A stretch of DNA of 64,000 nt from Rhizobium anhuiense (lineage in GTDB: Bacteria > Pseudomonadota > Alphaproteobacteria > Rhizobiales > Rhizobiaceae). Location: assembly GCF_003985145.1 (NCBI RefSeq), contig NZ_ML133521.1:372001-436000 (forward strand), written 5' to 3'. Under the pieces are notes generated by a model. It was not told the DNA's origin and ran no database searches. It saw only the letters and a list, made by a program, of their open reading frames with translations. Every line of letters begins with the position of its first letter. The first letter of the stretch is position 1. Shown here one piece after another: positions 48,482-56,363 of the stretch. The translations under genes were made by a program, and so were the position numbers.

Positions 48482-48799
48482 TCACGATTTCGATTTCCGC
48501 CAGCCGGCGGCCCACGCTTCGAATTCTGAGCAGAACCATCTTTCCCCGAACTGGGGGCTGATCTTCGTCTCTGCGTAGCGTCGCTGCCCCGGCAGGTGGA
48601 AGATACGCTCGCCCGTGTTGATGGAGATGTTGCCCTTGATCCTGCACGATTGTCCGGAGCCGCCAGAAGCGCTCCATGAGGCCAGCAAGTCGCTCGCGGT
48701 CCAGCCGCCGGCCGCACCAAACGCGAGCGCGCCGATGACCAAACCCGGAAACTTGAGAAGCACCGGTCTCTTCTGTGGATTGCGATAGCCCTGACGCAT
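48482..48799 (-). CDS. Small membrane-anchored protein, ExoI/nuclease-tail-like
   Basis: This 105-residue protein starts at ATG 48799. A hydrophobic segment (FPGLVIGALAFGAAGGW) near residues 18-34 is followed by CRIKGNISINTGERIFHLPG, then KISPQFGERWFCSEFEAWAA and GWRKS. The second block resembles the short Cys-containing C-terminal module found after thermonuclease-type and succinoglycan-region (ExoI-like) proteins in alphaproteobacteria. Here the module is alone behind a membrane anchor. The start context is GA-rich. Function is unknown. Confidence 0.6.
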   Translation of the reverse strand: MRQGYRNPQKRPVLLKFPGLVIGALAFGAAGGWTASDLLASWSASGGSGQSCRIKGNISINTGERIFHLPGQRRYAETKISPQFGERWFCSEFEAWAAGWRKSKS

Positions 48800-49050
48800 C
48801 CCCCATCCCCGTCATTTCGCGCGATGATTGTAGCGACGGATGGAGCACGACGATATCCGTCCAAAAGGCGTAGTGCGCGGGGGCCTCGCCAACTAACCGC
48901 ATCAGTCGTTCCGTTCCTTCGGGCTCCAGGGATGATGACGCATAACGTCTCACGTGCCGGAGGTTTGCTACACTCGGCAGGCTCACAACGCGGCTCCTAA
49001 CGAGAAGGTTGGCCAGACCTTCCCGCTGGGACCAGGATCTCAGGTGGGGA

Positions 49051-50004
49051 TCACGCCTTGCTCTTGCGGATGACGTCCGCAATCTTCACTTGCTTGGGAA
49101 TGAGCTTCAGTTTGAAAAACGTGTCGGCGATGTTCTGCTGCTGCGCGACGACGGTGTCATCCAGGCTCTTGACCCCGTAGGACTGACGCTCGAGCGCCTT
49201 GACGAGCACAGGTTCGGGGATGCCGACCGACGGTGACAGCTCGGCCGCCGCAGCCGCGGTATCGGACTTGGTCCATTCGTCGATCTCGGAAATGGCCTCG
49301 ATCAAGACATCGATCGCCTCGGCGTGGCCGTCGACCAGCGCCTTGGTGCCGAGATAGAACTGGTGATTGGGAACGATGCCCTCGCCGTTTCTGAGTTCTC
49401 GCGCTTCGACCGCCACTTCCGCCGCTGCCTGGAAGGGATCCCAGATGACCCAAGCATCGACCGCGCCCTTTTCGAAGGCGGCGCGACCGTCGGCCGGGGC
49501 GAGGAAGGATGCTTCCACGTCCTCATAGCTCAAGCCGGCTTCTTCGAGCGCCTTGACGAGCAGGTAATGCACGTTCGAGCCCTTGTTGAAGGCGACCTTC
49601 TTGCCCTTCAGCTCCGCGACCGATTTGATAGGGCTGTCCTTCGGGACAAGTATGGCTTCGCCGCGCGGGGCAGGGGGCTCGTGCGCGATGTAGACGAGCG
49701 GAGCGTTGGCGGCCTGGGCGAAGATCGGCGGCGTTTCGCCGGTCGATCCGAAATCGACGGCACCGGCGTTCAGCGCCTCGAGCAGTTGAGGGCCGCCTGG
49801 AAACTCGGTCCATTCAACCGTGTAGCCGACCGATTCAAGCTTCTTCTCCAGCGTTCCTTTGCCTTTGAGAAGCACCAGAGTTCCATATTTCTGGTAGCCG
49901 ATACGCACGACCTTATCAGCTGCGCCAGCCAGTCGAACATGCGTCAAAGGTGTCGCGATGGCGCCTGCCACCACCGCCGTGAAAGCGCGTCTTGTAATCT
50001 TCAT
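49051..50004 (-). CDS. Aliphatic-sulfonate-type ABC substrate-binding protein
   Basis: This 317-residue periplasmic protein of the SsuA/TauA/NrtA class captures sulfonates or related anions. ATG 50004 was chosen over 50007 because GGAGG is five bases from it and only two from the other. The signal peptide has a twin-arginine look (MKITRRAFTAVVAGAIA). The mature protein begins VVRIGYQKYGTLVLLKGKG, then TEFPGGPQLLEALNAGAVDF and GKKVAFNKGSNVHYLLVKAL, all typical of SsuA. No permease or ATPase gene is adjacent, so it either uses a transporter elsewhere or the locus has lost parts. It follows an oxidoreductase, cyclase and TauD-like gene, all leftward. Confidence 0.85.
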   Translation of the reverse strand: MKITRRAFTAVVAGAIATPLTHVRLAGAADKVVRIGYQKYGTLVLLKGKGTLEKKLESVGYTVEWTEFPGGPQLLEALNAGAVDFGSTGETPPIFAQAANAPLVYIAHEPPAPRGEAILVPKDSPIKSVAELKGKKVAFNKGSNVHYLLVKALEEAGLSYEDVEASFLAPADGRAAFEKGAVDAWVIWDPFQAAAEVAVEARELRNGEGIVPNHQFYLGTKALVDGHAEAIDVLIEAISEIDEWTKSDTAAAAAELSPSVGIPEPVLVKALERQSYGVKSLDDTVVAQQQNIADTFFKLKLIPKQVKIADVIRKSKA

Positions 50005-50166
50005 CATAGCCTCCGGAATAGGATAAGGCTAAATTAAAGTGTATCTATCTTTTTCATAGAATATACGTGCTCCGGCATCCGCTTCTTAGGGATTGGCTTT
50101 TTTGTTCTGTTGCGACAACGAGCAAAAAGAACCGCGCCGCGAAATAGGAAACGTCAAGGCGATGTT

Positions 50167-51195
50167 TCAGGGCGCGACGCGCACGATCAGTTTTCCGAAA
50201 TTCCTCCCTTCCAGAAGGCCAAGAAAAGCCTCTGGAGCGTTTTCAAGTCCGTCAACGATGTCCTCCTTGTATTTGAGCCGTCCCTCGGTGATCCACGCTC
50301 CAGCCTGCTGATAGAAGTCAGGACGCTGATCGGCGAATTCGCGCTGGATGAAACCGCGGATGGCGAGGCTTTTGCGCAGGATGGCGCGCATCACCGCAGG
50401 AAGCTGATCATGTCCGCTCAAGGCAGAGGATCCTTCGTTATAATGCGCGATCAGCCCGCAGACCGGTATGCGTGCGAAGTCGTTCAGCAATGGAAACACC
50501 GCGCTCCAGACGTGGCCACCGACATTCTCGAAATAGACATCGATACCCTTCGGACAAGCGGCTGCAATTTGTGCCGGAAAATCGCTTGCATGATGGTCTA
50601 TGGCGACATCGAAGCCGAGCGCCTGGCGTATGTAGTCACATTTCTCAGGCCCGCCTGCAATTCCAACGACACGTGCCCCGGAAATCTTTGCCATCTGCCC
50701 GACTGCCGAGCCAACCGCGCCGCTCGCCGCGGCGACCACAAGCGTTTCGCCTTCTTTGGGCTTGCCGATATTGCGAAGCCCGGCATAGGCCGTGAAGCCG
50801 GGCATTCCGAGAATGCCGAGTGCCGTCGTGATTGGTGCGGTTTGCGGATCGAGCTTCCGCAAGTCCGCACCATCTGAAATCGCATGGCTCTGCCAGCCGG
50901 AATGCGAAAGCACGATGTCCCCTGCCTTGAACGCCGCGTTGCGGCTGCGTGCGATCCGCGCGACCGTGCCCCCTTCCATCACGCCGCCGACGTCGACCGG
51001 CTTGGCATAGGATTTGGCGTCGTCCATGCGGCCCCGCATGTAAGGGTCCAGGGAAAGATAGAGCGTCTCAAGAAGAACCTCGCCCTCGGCGAGATCCCGA
51101 ACCGTCTCCCGCTCGAGCCGGAAATTGGCCGCCACCGGCTTTCCGGATGGGCGCGATGCAAGAACGATGCGGGTGGCAACGGGTTGAGCGGTCAT
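50167..51195 (-). CDS. NADP-dependent medium-chain oxidoreductase (double-bond reductase type)
   Basis: This 342-residue zinc-free MDR protein resembles leukotriene B4 12-hydroxydehydrogenase/curcumin reductase. It has LSLDPYMRGRMDDAKSYAKP near residues 47-66, the cofactor motif VVAAASGAVGSAVGQMAKIS near 150-169, GGPEKCDYIRQALGFDVAID, then VDVYFENVGG-like text (GIDVYFENVGGHVWSAV). It would reduce an alpha,beta-unsaturated ketone or aldehyde with NADPH. ATG 51195 gives the usual family start RIVLASRPSGKP. Its place between a sulfonate binding protein and a cyclase may be coincidental. Confidence 0.87.
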   Translation of the reverse strand: MTAQPVATRIVLASRPSGKPVAANFRLERETVRDLAEGEVLLETLYLSLDPYMRGRMDDAKSYAKPVDVGGVMEGGTVARIARSRNAAFKAGDIVLSHSGWQSHAISDGADLRKLDPQTAPITTALGILGMPGFTAYAGLRNIGKPKEGETLVVAAASGAVGSAVGQMAKISGARVVGIAGGPEKCDYIRQALGFDVAIDHHASDFPAQIAAACPKGIDVYFENVGGHVWSAVFPLLNDFARIPVCGLIAHYNEGSSALSGHDQLPAVMRAILRKSLAIRGFIQREFADQRPDFYQQAGAWITEGRLKYKEDIVDGLENAPEAFLGLLEGRNFGKLIVRVAP

Positions 51196-51473
51196 GGATG
51201 TGTTCCTCTTCTGATTTTTCCTCGGTGTATCAGGGATTTGCTTCGAAAACTGGGCCTCGCCATCCGGACCGTGCCTGCTTGCCGACCGCGCCTTTGCCGT
51301 GACGCCCTTACAACCGCTCATCGATCCCACGACCAAACGAGCTCGATCATTGTCATCGAGCTCGATGTCGTGCCATCGGCGGCCGCCAAACGCGAACATC
51401 CTCCTTATGTGGATGATCGGCGTGTGCGAAAGGGCAATGACCTCTCCGAGCGGACTTGATGTCGCCGCCCGAT

Positions 51474-52409
51474 TTATCGAATGCGCATGCCTGCCGCTTC
51501 ATCGTAGTGAAGCGGTTTGTCAAATTTTGCGAGCGGCGCTTCCGGCACCGAGCCGATGGTCACGCCATGCGGCCAATCCGGAGGGCAGATGGCGATATAG
51601 CGGGCATAGCCGCCAAGCCCACCCCCGAATTTCGGATAACCGATCGCGACCAATGCACCCGTTTCCGGGACCTGATCGAGATTGGCAACGCCTTCGGCCT
51701 GCGCAAAGCCGTTATGCATCAGCCAGTGTTCGCCCTCGAGGTTGGGCGTGGTGTCGGTATCGAGCGGCTCGTGGCCGTGAAACAGGATCTTGCGCTCGAG
51801 ATGGAGGAATTTCAGCGCATCCAGGCTGACGCCCGGAAAAGGCGTGGTGGTCGAGAGCGCCGGGTCCGGCCATGTCTTGGACCAGCCCGAGCGGACGAAG
51901 ACAACCGATCCTTCGGGAATCGTTCCGTGTTTCGCCTCGAAATCCTTGATGTCGGAGACCTGCAGGTGATAGCCGGGATCGGCCTTCACCTTGTCCTCGA
52001 TAGAAATGACGACGAGCGGGCGGACCGCGAAGGTCGCCGGCAACTCGTCGATTGCGGCATATTCCGGTGCCCAATGGGCCGGCGGATCGAGCTGCGTGCC
52101 GAGCTGATCTGTCGTCAGCAGGTAGCTCGTCGCTTCGAAACCATGCTTGTCGTAGGTGTAGACATCGCCCTGCTTGGCGAAGCCTTCTAAATTCGCACCC
52201 GCCTTTGCCGGTGCAAAGCTTGAATTGCCGAAGCCCGCCCAAACGGGGATTTTCGGAGTGATGGTATGGGTCAGATCCACATATTTCGCGCCCTTGAAGG
52301 CGTCGTTGTAAACCTTCCAGAGCCCCGGCTCGTCGGCCCGAGCGGCCGCAACGGCCGAGAAAAATGTCATCCCGAAAATCATGGCAACGCGTGTCGCAAA
52401 CCGCCTCAT
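51474..52409 (-). CDS. Secreted cyclase-family (kynurenine-formamidase-like) hydrolase
   Basis: This 311-residue protein of the cyclase family includes relatives that hydrolyse formylkynurenine or cyclise antibiotics. ATG 52409 follows GGGAG and leads into a signal peptide (VAMIFGMTFFSAVAAARA), implying a periplasmic location, unlike the cytoplasmic formamidases. The family metal site normally reads H-x-G-T-H-x-D-x-P-x-H; here it is LTTDQLGTQLDPPAHW, with Asp and Gln in place of the first two His, so metal binding is changed or lost in part. DLTHTITPKIPVWAGFG marks the N-terminal domain. It follows the TauD-like gene after 253 bases containing a hairpin. Confidence 0.8.
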   Translation of the reverse strand: MRRFATRVAMIFGMTFFSAVAAARADEPGLWKVYNDAFKGAKYVDLTHTITPKIPVWAGFGNSSFAPAKAGANLEGFAKQGDVYTYDKHGFEATSYLLTTDQLGTQLDPPAHWAPEYAAIDELPATFAVRPLVVISIEDKVKADPGYHLQVSDIKDFEAKHGTIPEGSVVFVRSGWSKTWPDPALSTTTPFPGVSLDALKFLHLERKILFHGHEPLDTDTTPNLEGEHWLMHNGFAQAEGVANLDQVPETGALVAIGYPKFGGGLGGYARYIAICPPDWPHGVTIGSVPEAPLAKFDKPLHYDEAAGMRIR

Positions 52410-52463
52410 TGCTAATCTCCCTTCTGCCTCGATGTCATCGATAGTGCGCTCTTGGAATCTCAC

Positions 52464-52505
52464 GACAGCGCCGCGCGTATTTCCACATACGCAGAGGGCG
52501 CTGTC
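52464..52505. other. Strong hairpin before the cyclase gene
   Basis: GACAGCGCC at 52464-52472 pairs with GGCGCTGTC at 52497-52505, with further inner pairing of GCGTAT and ATACGC. On the minus strand it lies in the 5' region of the cyclase transcript, 55-96 bases before its start, and has no T-run. It may be an mRNA-processing or regulatory stem rather than a terminator. Confidence 0.45.
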
Positions 52506-52662
52506 GACTTTGACATACTGCATGATGTTATCCTTCAATCGATGCCGATTTAAGGAATTTTGCAGCAACCGACTTCAAGTGGATTCCGGAGCCTGCGCCA
52601 GCCGAGGCGATCAGCACGGCAAGCGCTTGCGAGTTTCATGTCCTTCCACTGTCCGGCCGCGC

Positions 52663-53592
52663 TCATGCGGCATTTGCTTTCGGCCGGGCAGCCTTAACGT
52701 GGGTGACGCTGCGGCGACCGTCGACACTGGCAGGGACGTCGCCATCGACGGTGGCGCGGCGCACGACCCGGTGCTGGTCGCCGTAGTCGTTGACCGCATA
52801 GTGCTGGGTCGCGCGGTTATCCCAAATTGCGACATCTCCGGCTCTCCAGCGCCAGCGCACGGTATTTTCCGGGGCGGTCACGTAGGACTGGAACACCTCG
52901 TAAAGTTTCGCGGAGTCGCTCTTCGACAGGCCGACTAGACGCTGAACGAAATTGCCGAGCAGCAGCGATCTTTCGCCGGTTTCGGGATGGACACGCACGA
53001 CTGGATGCTCGGTCTCGTAGATGGTCGAGGTGAAGACTTCCTCGAAATGCTTCTTCTCTTCAGCGGTGGCGCGAGGGCGCACGGCTGCGTAGTCATAGGC
53101 ATTGCTGTGAATGGCCCATAAATTGTCCGCCAGCAATTTGAGCGGCGCCGGCAGACTTTCATATGCGGCATGCGTGTTGGACCAGATCGTATCGCCTCCA
53201 GCTGCCGGAATGACGACGCCGCGAAGGACCGAGAATTTAGGATAGGCATCCACGAAGGTGACATCGGTGTGCCACTGGTCCGCCCTGCCGCCGCCGCGGC
53301 TGGAATCGAGATTGAGGATGGAAGCCGTGCCGGCCACCGGACCCTGGGTTGGATGCGGTACAAGGTCGCCCAGGCGGCGTGCGAAGGCTTCCTGTTCGGT
53401 ATCGTCAAGATGTTGCTGGTCGCGGAAGAAGATGACCTTGTGTTTCAGGAGAAGCTGGTTGATGGCTGCCACCGTCGCGTCGGAAAGTTCTCCGCCAAGG
53501 CGGATACTCCTGATTTCGGCGCCGACACGGCCGGTCAGCGGCACGACATCGGACTCGGGAATGATCTGATTGACGAGAACTGGATTGCTCAT
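52663..53592 (-). CDS. TauD/AtsK-type Fe(II)/2-oxoglutarate dioxygenase
   Basis: This 309-residue dioxygenase oxidatively cleaves sulfonates (taurine) or alkyl sulfate esters, freeing sulfite or sulfate. The Fe ligands are visible: His and Asp in ADQWHTDVTF near residues 105-114, and the distal His in WDNRATQHYAV near 257. The 2-oxoglutarate Arg follows in DQHRVVRRATVDGDVP. ATG 53592 follows AGGAG. It is divergent from an AhpD-like gene, and an inverted repeat at 53707-53725 lies between them. AtsK and TauD cannot be separated by sight. Confidence 0.87.
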   Translation of the reverse strand: MSNPVLVNQIIPESDVVPLTGRVGAEIRSIRLGGELSDATVAAINQLLLKHKVIFFRDQQHLDDTEQEAFARRLGDLVPHPTQGPVAGTASILNLDSSRGGGRADQWHTDVTFVDAYPKFSVLRGVVIPAAGGDTIWSNTHAAYESLPAPLKLLADNLWAIHSNAYDYAAVRPRATAEEKKHFEEVFTSTIYETEHPVVRVHPETGERSLLLGNFVQRLVGLSKSDSAKLYEVFQSYVTAPENTVRWRWRAGDVAIWDNRATQHYAVNDYGDQHRVVRRATVDGDVPASVDGRRSVTHVKAARPKANAA

Positions 53593-53706
53593 GGAAAGCT
53601 CCTGGTTGGTCTTGGAAGAAGACGGCAAGTCACATGCACCCGATGGGCATCCACCGGGCGATCGAAAATCTCATCGCTAAACTCGACAGGGCTAGGGAAC
53701 AGGATA

Positions 53707-53725
53707 ATCTATAAATTCTATAGAT
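53707..53725. promoter_or_regulatory. Inverted repeat between tauD-like and ahpD-like genes
   Basis: ATCTATA and TATAGAT flank AATTC, giving a symmetrical AT-rich site in a divergent promoter. It contains the T-N11-A spacing of LysR-type boxes, a class that controls many sulfonate genes. No LysR gene is in this window near it. Confidence 0.45.
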
Positions 53726-53866
53726 AAATAATTCTAATTTTGCCCGCTTCCCCGAAACGGCTGCGTTAGATATTTCCTCTTGTCGGTGAATTCTCGCCTG
53801 CCGACGCAACCGAAGAAAAGATCATGTTTACGGCCGTCCATGGAGGCCGCCGGAAAGGAACTTTCG

Positions 53867-54274
53867 ATGGCAACAGTCAAGCTCCTGTCTGACCAAGAGG
53901 CTGCGGCCATTCCGGCCGTTCAAGCCGCGTTCGACGACATCAGGGCGACGCGCAAGACCGACTTCATCAACAACTTCTGGCGTGCGCTTGCGAACGATCC
54001 CGCAAACCTCAAGCGGGTATGGGAAACGCTGAAATCGGTCATGACCGTGGAAGGTGCGATCGATCCATTGACACGTGAAATGATCTACATAGCGGTGTCG
54101 ACGGCGAATGCTTGCCAGTACTGCATTCAATCCCATACCGCAGCGGCCCGTTCGCGCGGCATGACGGATGCACAGCATGGCGAACTTCTAACGATCATCG
54201 GGCTTGCGGCGCAGACAAATCATCTTGCGCTGGCCTTGCAGGTCCCGCCGGATCCCGAATTTGAGGTCCGGTAA
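53867..54274 (+). CDS. Carboxymuconolactone decarboxylase/AhpD-like protein
   Basis: This 135-residue all-helical protein has the AhpD active-site motif in ANACQYCIQSHTAAARSRGM near residues 82-101 (Cys-x-x-Cys followed by His). Such proteins act in peroxide defence as disulfide reductants or as small decarboxylases. ATG 53867 follows AAAGGAA. It is divergent from the TauD-like gene and may share its promoter region; sulfite release by TauD could explain a need for redox protection. Confidence 0.82.
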   Translation: MATVKLLSDQEAAAIPAVQAAFDDIRATRKTDFINNFWRALANDPANLKRVWETLKSVMTVEGAIDPLTREMIYIAVSTANACQYCIQSHTAAARSRGMTDAQHGELLTIIGLAAQTNHLALALQVPPDPEFEVR

Positions 54275-54408
54275 AACCCGGCTCGGGATTGGGTCGCAAC
54301 GCCAGCCGATCGATAATGGAAGCGGTCGACAGGTCGATGATGGTGTTGACAGTCACTTCTTGAGCGCTGACGGCGCTGTTCAGGATGGCGTGAACAGCGG
54401 GTGCGCTT

Positions 54409-54600
54409 TCAATGGCGGTGCCGATACTGGCGCGAAGAGATTTCGATGGTGAGCTCCGCGTATGTCGATTGGAGTTCCCTATCCGTGCCGTCTTCGAAAT
54501 GGTCGTCGAGAAGCAGGGAGCGATACTCTCGAGCAAGCAACCTCGTTTCGAGCTCGTCGCGCAACGCAGAGAGCCGGAAGAATTGGCGTAGCCTGCCCAT
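54409..54600 (-). CDS. Small protein of unknown function
   Basis: This 63-residue protein starts at ATG 54600 with CGGAGA at suitable distance. It is strongly helical and charged (RLSALRDELETRLLAREYRS, then LLDDHFEDGTDRELQ), which suggests a short coiled coil. It lies 13 bases downstream of another small gene in the same direction, so the two are probably co-transcribed. No family was recognised. Beyond its stop the frame is closed and no continuation was confirmed. Confidence 0.5.
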   Translation of the reverse strand: MGRLRQFFRLSALRDELETRLLAREYRSLLLDDHFEDGTDRELQSTYAELTIEISSRQYRHRH

Positions 54601-54613
54601 GGTGTTTCTCCGA

Positions 54614-54811
54614 TCAGGCGGCGCGATGAATGCCGGCTTGTGATGCCGACATCAATTTGTGGATTGCTCGCAGCACGTCCGACGGCGCGGCGAAGTGCTG
54701 GCCGTCGAGGTCATGCACGTGAAACTTCACGGCGATGAACCTCAGCTGGTCCTTGTCTGGAACGACGATGCCGACCGGAACGCCGGCATACTCGATCACC
54801 TGTTTGGCCAT
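54614..54811 (-). CDS. Small protein of unknown function
   Basis: This 65-residue protein (MAKQVIEYAGVPVGIVVPDK near its start, then FIAVKFHVHDLDGQHFAAPS) has alternating beta-strand patterns typical of a small compact domain. ATG 54811 is my choice; ATG 54820 is possible. It is upstream of the 63-residue gene, and a perfect palindrome lies about 57 bases before it. No family or function was recognised. Confidence 0.5.
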   Translation of the reverse strand: MAKQVIEYAGVPVGIVVPDKDQLRFIAVKFHVHDLDGQHFAAPSDVLRAIHKLMSASQAGIHRAA

Positions 54812-54820
54812 TGCGATCAT

Positions 54821-55190
54821 CCGTAAAATGGGTCCTCTTGCGACGCATATTCGGCGGCGGGCATGTTTATAGTCTATTAATTTAATAGACTATATAAGCG
54901 GTAAACGGAGATGACTATTCCGATCGATTCCAAATAACTCCTATGATCGGAGAAAATAGTTCTAGAACTGCGGCTTTTTTGACCGCTCCCGGGGCTGAGC
55001 CGACAGGGCCTCCGTGTCCGGAAAAGACTTCGCTAACGCGTATCGCCACCCTCGCTCGCCCGGCGCAGCGGGATTCGAACGACTGGGACGAGCACTGCCA
55101 AAAAAGCATGCTGCAAATTTTTGAAATGACTTCAACGCCGGACTCGGCCGGGTGTCAAAAGGCGGGTTCGCGTCCTCGTTCCGGCGCCAA
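54821..55190. other. Gene-free stretch between small genes and glf
   Basis: Apart from the palindrome at 54868-54894 I see no gene or RNA here. A GATTCGAAC-like segment near 55070 resembles a tRNA T-loop but its flanks do not pair. Confidence 0.45.
54868..54894. promoter_or_regulatory. Perfect 13-bp-arm palindrome
   Basis: TATAGTCTATTAA and TTAATAGACTATA flank a single central T, with no mismatch. It lies upstream of the two small leftward genes. Its length, AT-richness and symmetry suit a dimeric repressor site; it could also form a hairpin. Confidence 0.55.

Positions 55191-56363
<1,173 letters not shown>

Noticed and set aside
48414..49082. A 222-codon minus-strand frame
   Set aside because: It overlaps the better supported small protein at 48482-48799 in another frame and has composition typical of a non-coding frame.
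52410..52568. Cys-containing leader peptide (start near 52523) ahead of the cyclase gene
   Set aside because: The frame has no stop before the cyclase and merges with it; a ribosome site and signal peptide at 52409 explain the region better.
54195..54536. A 113-codon minus-strand frame
   Set aside because: It overlaps the end of the AhpD-like gene and the 63-residue gene, has no ribosome site, and shows no recognisable fold.
55055..55085. tRNA-like T-loop (GATTCGAAC) on the minus strand
   Set aside because: The bases flanking the loop cannot form a five-pair stem, and no anticodon or acceptor arm could be built nearby.
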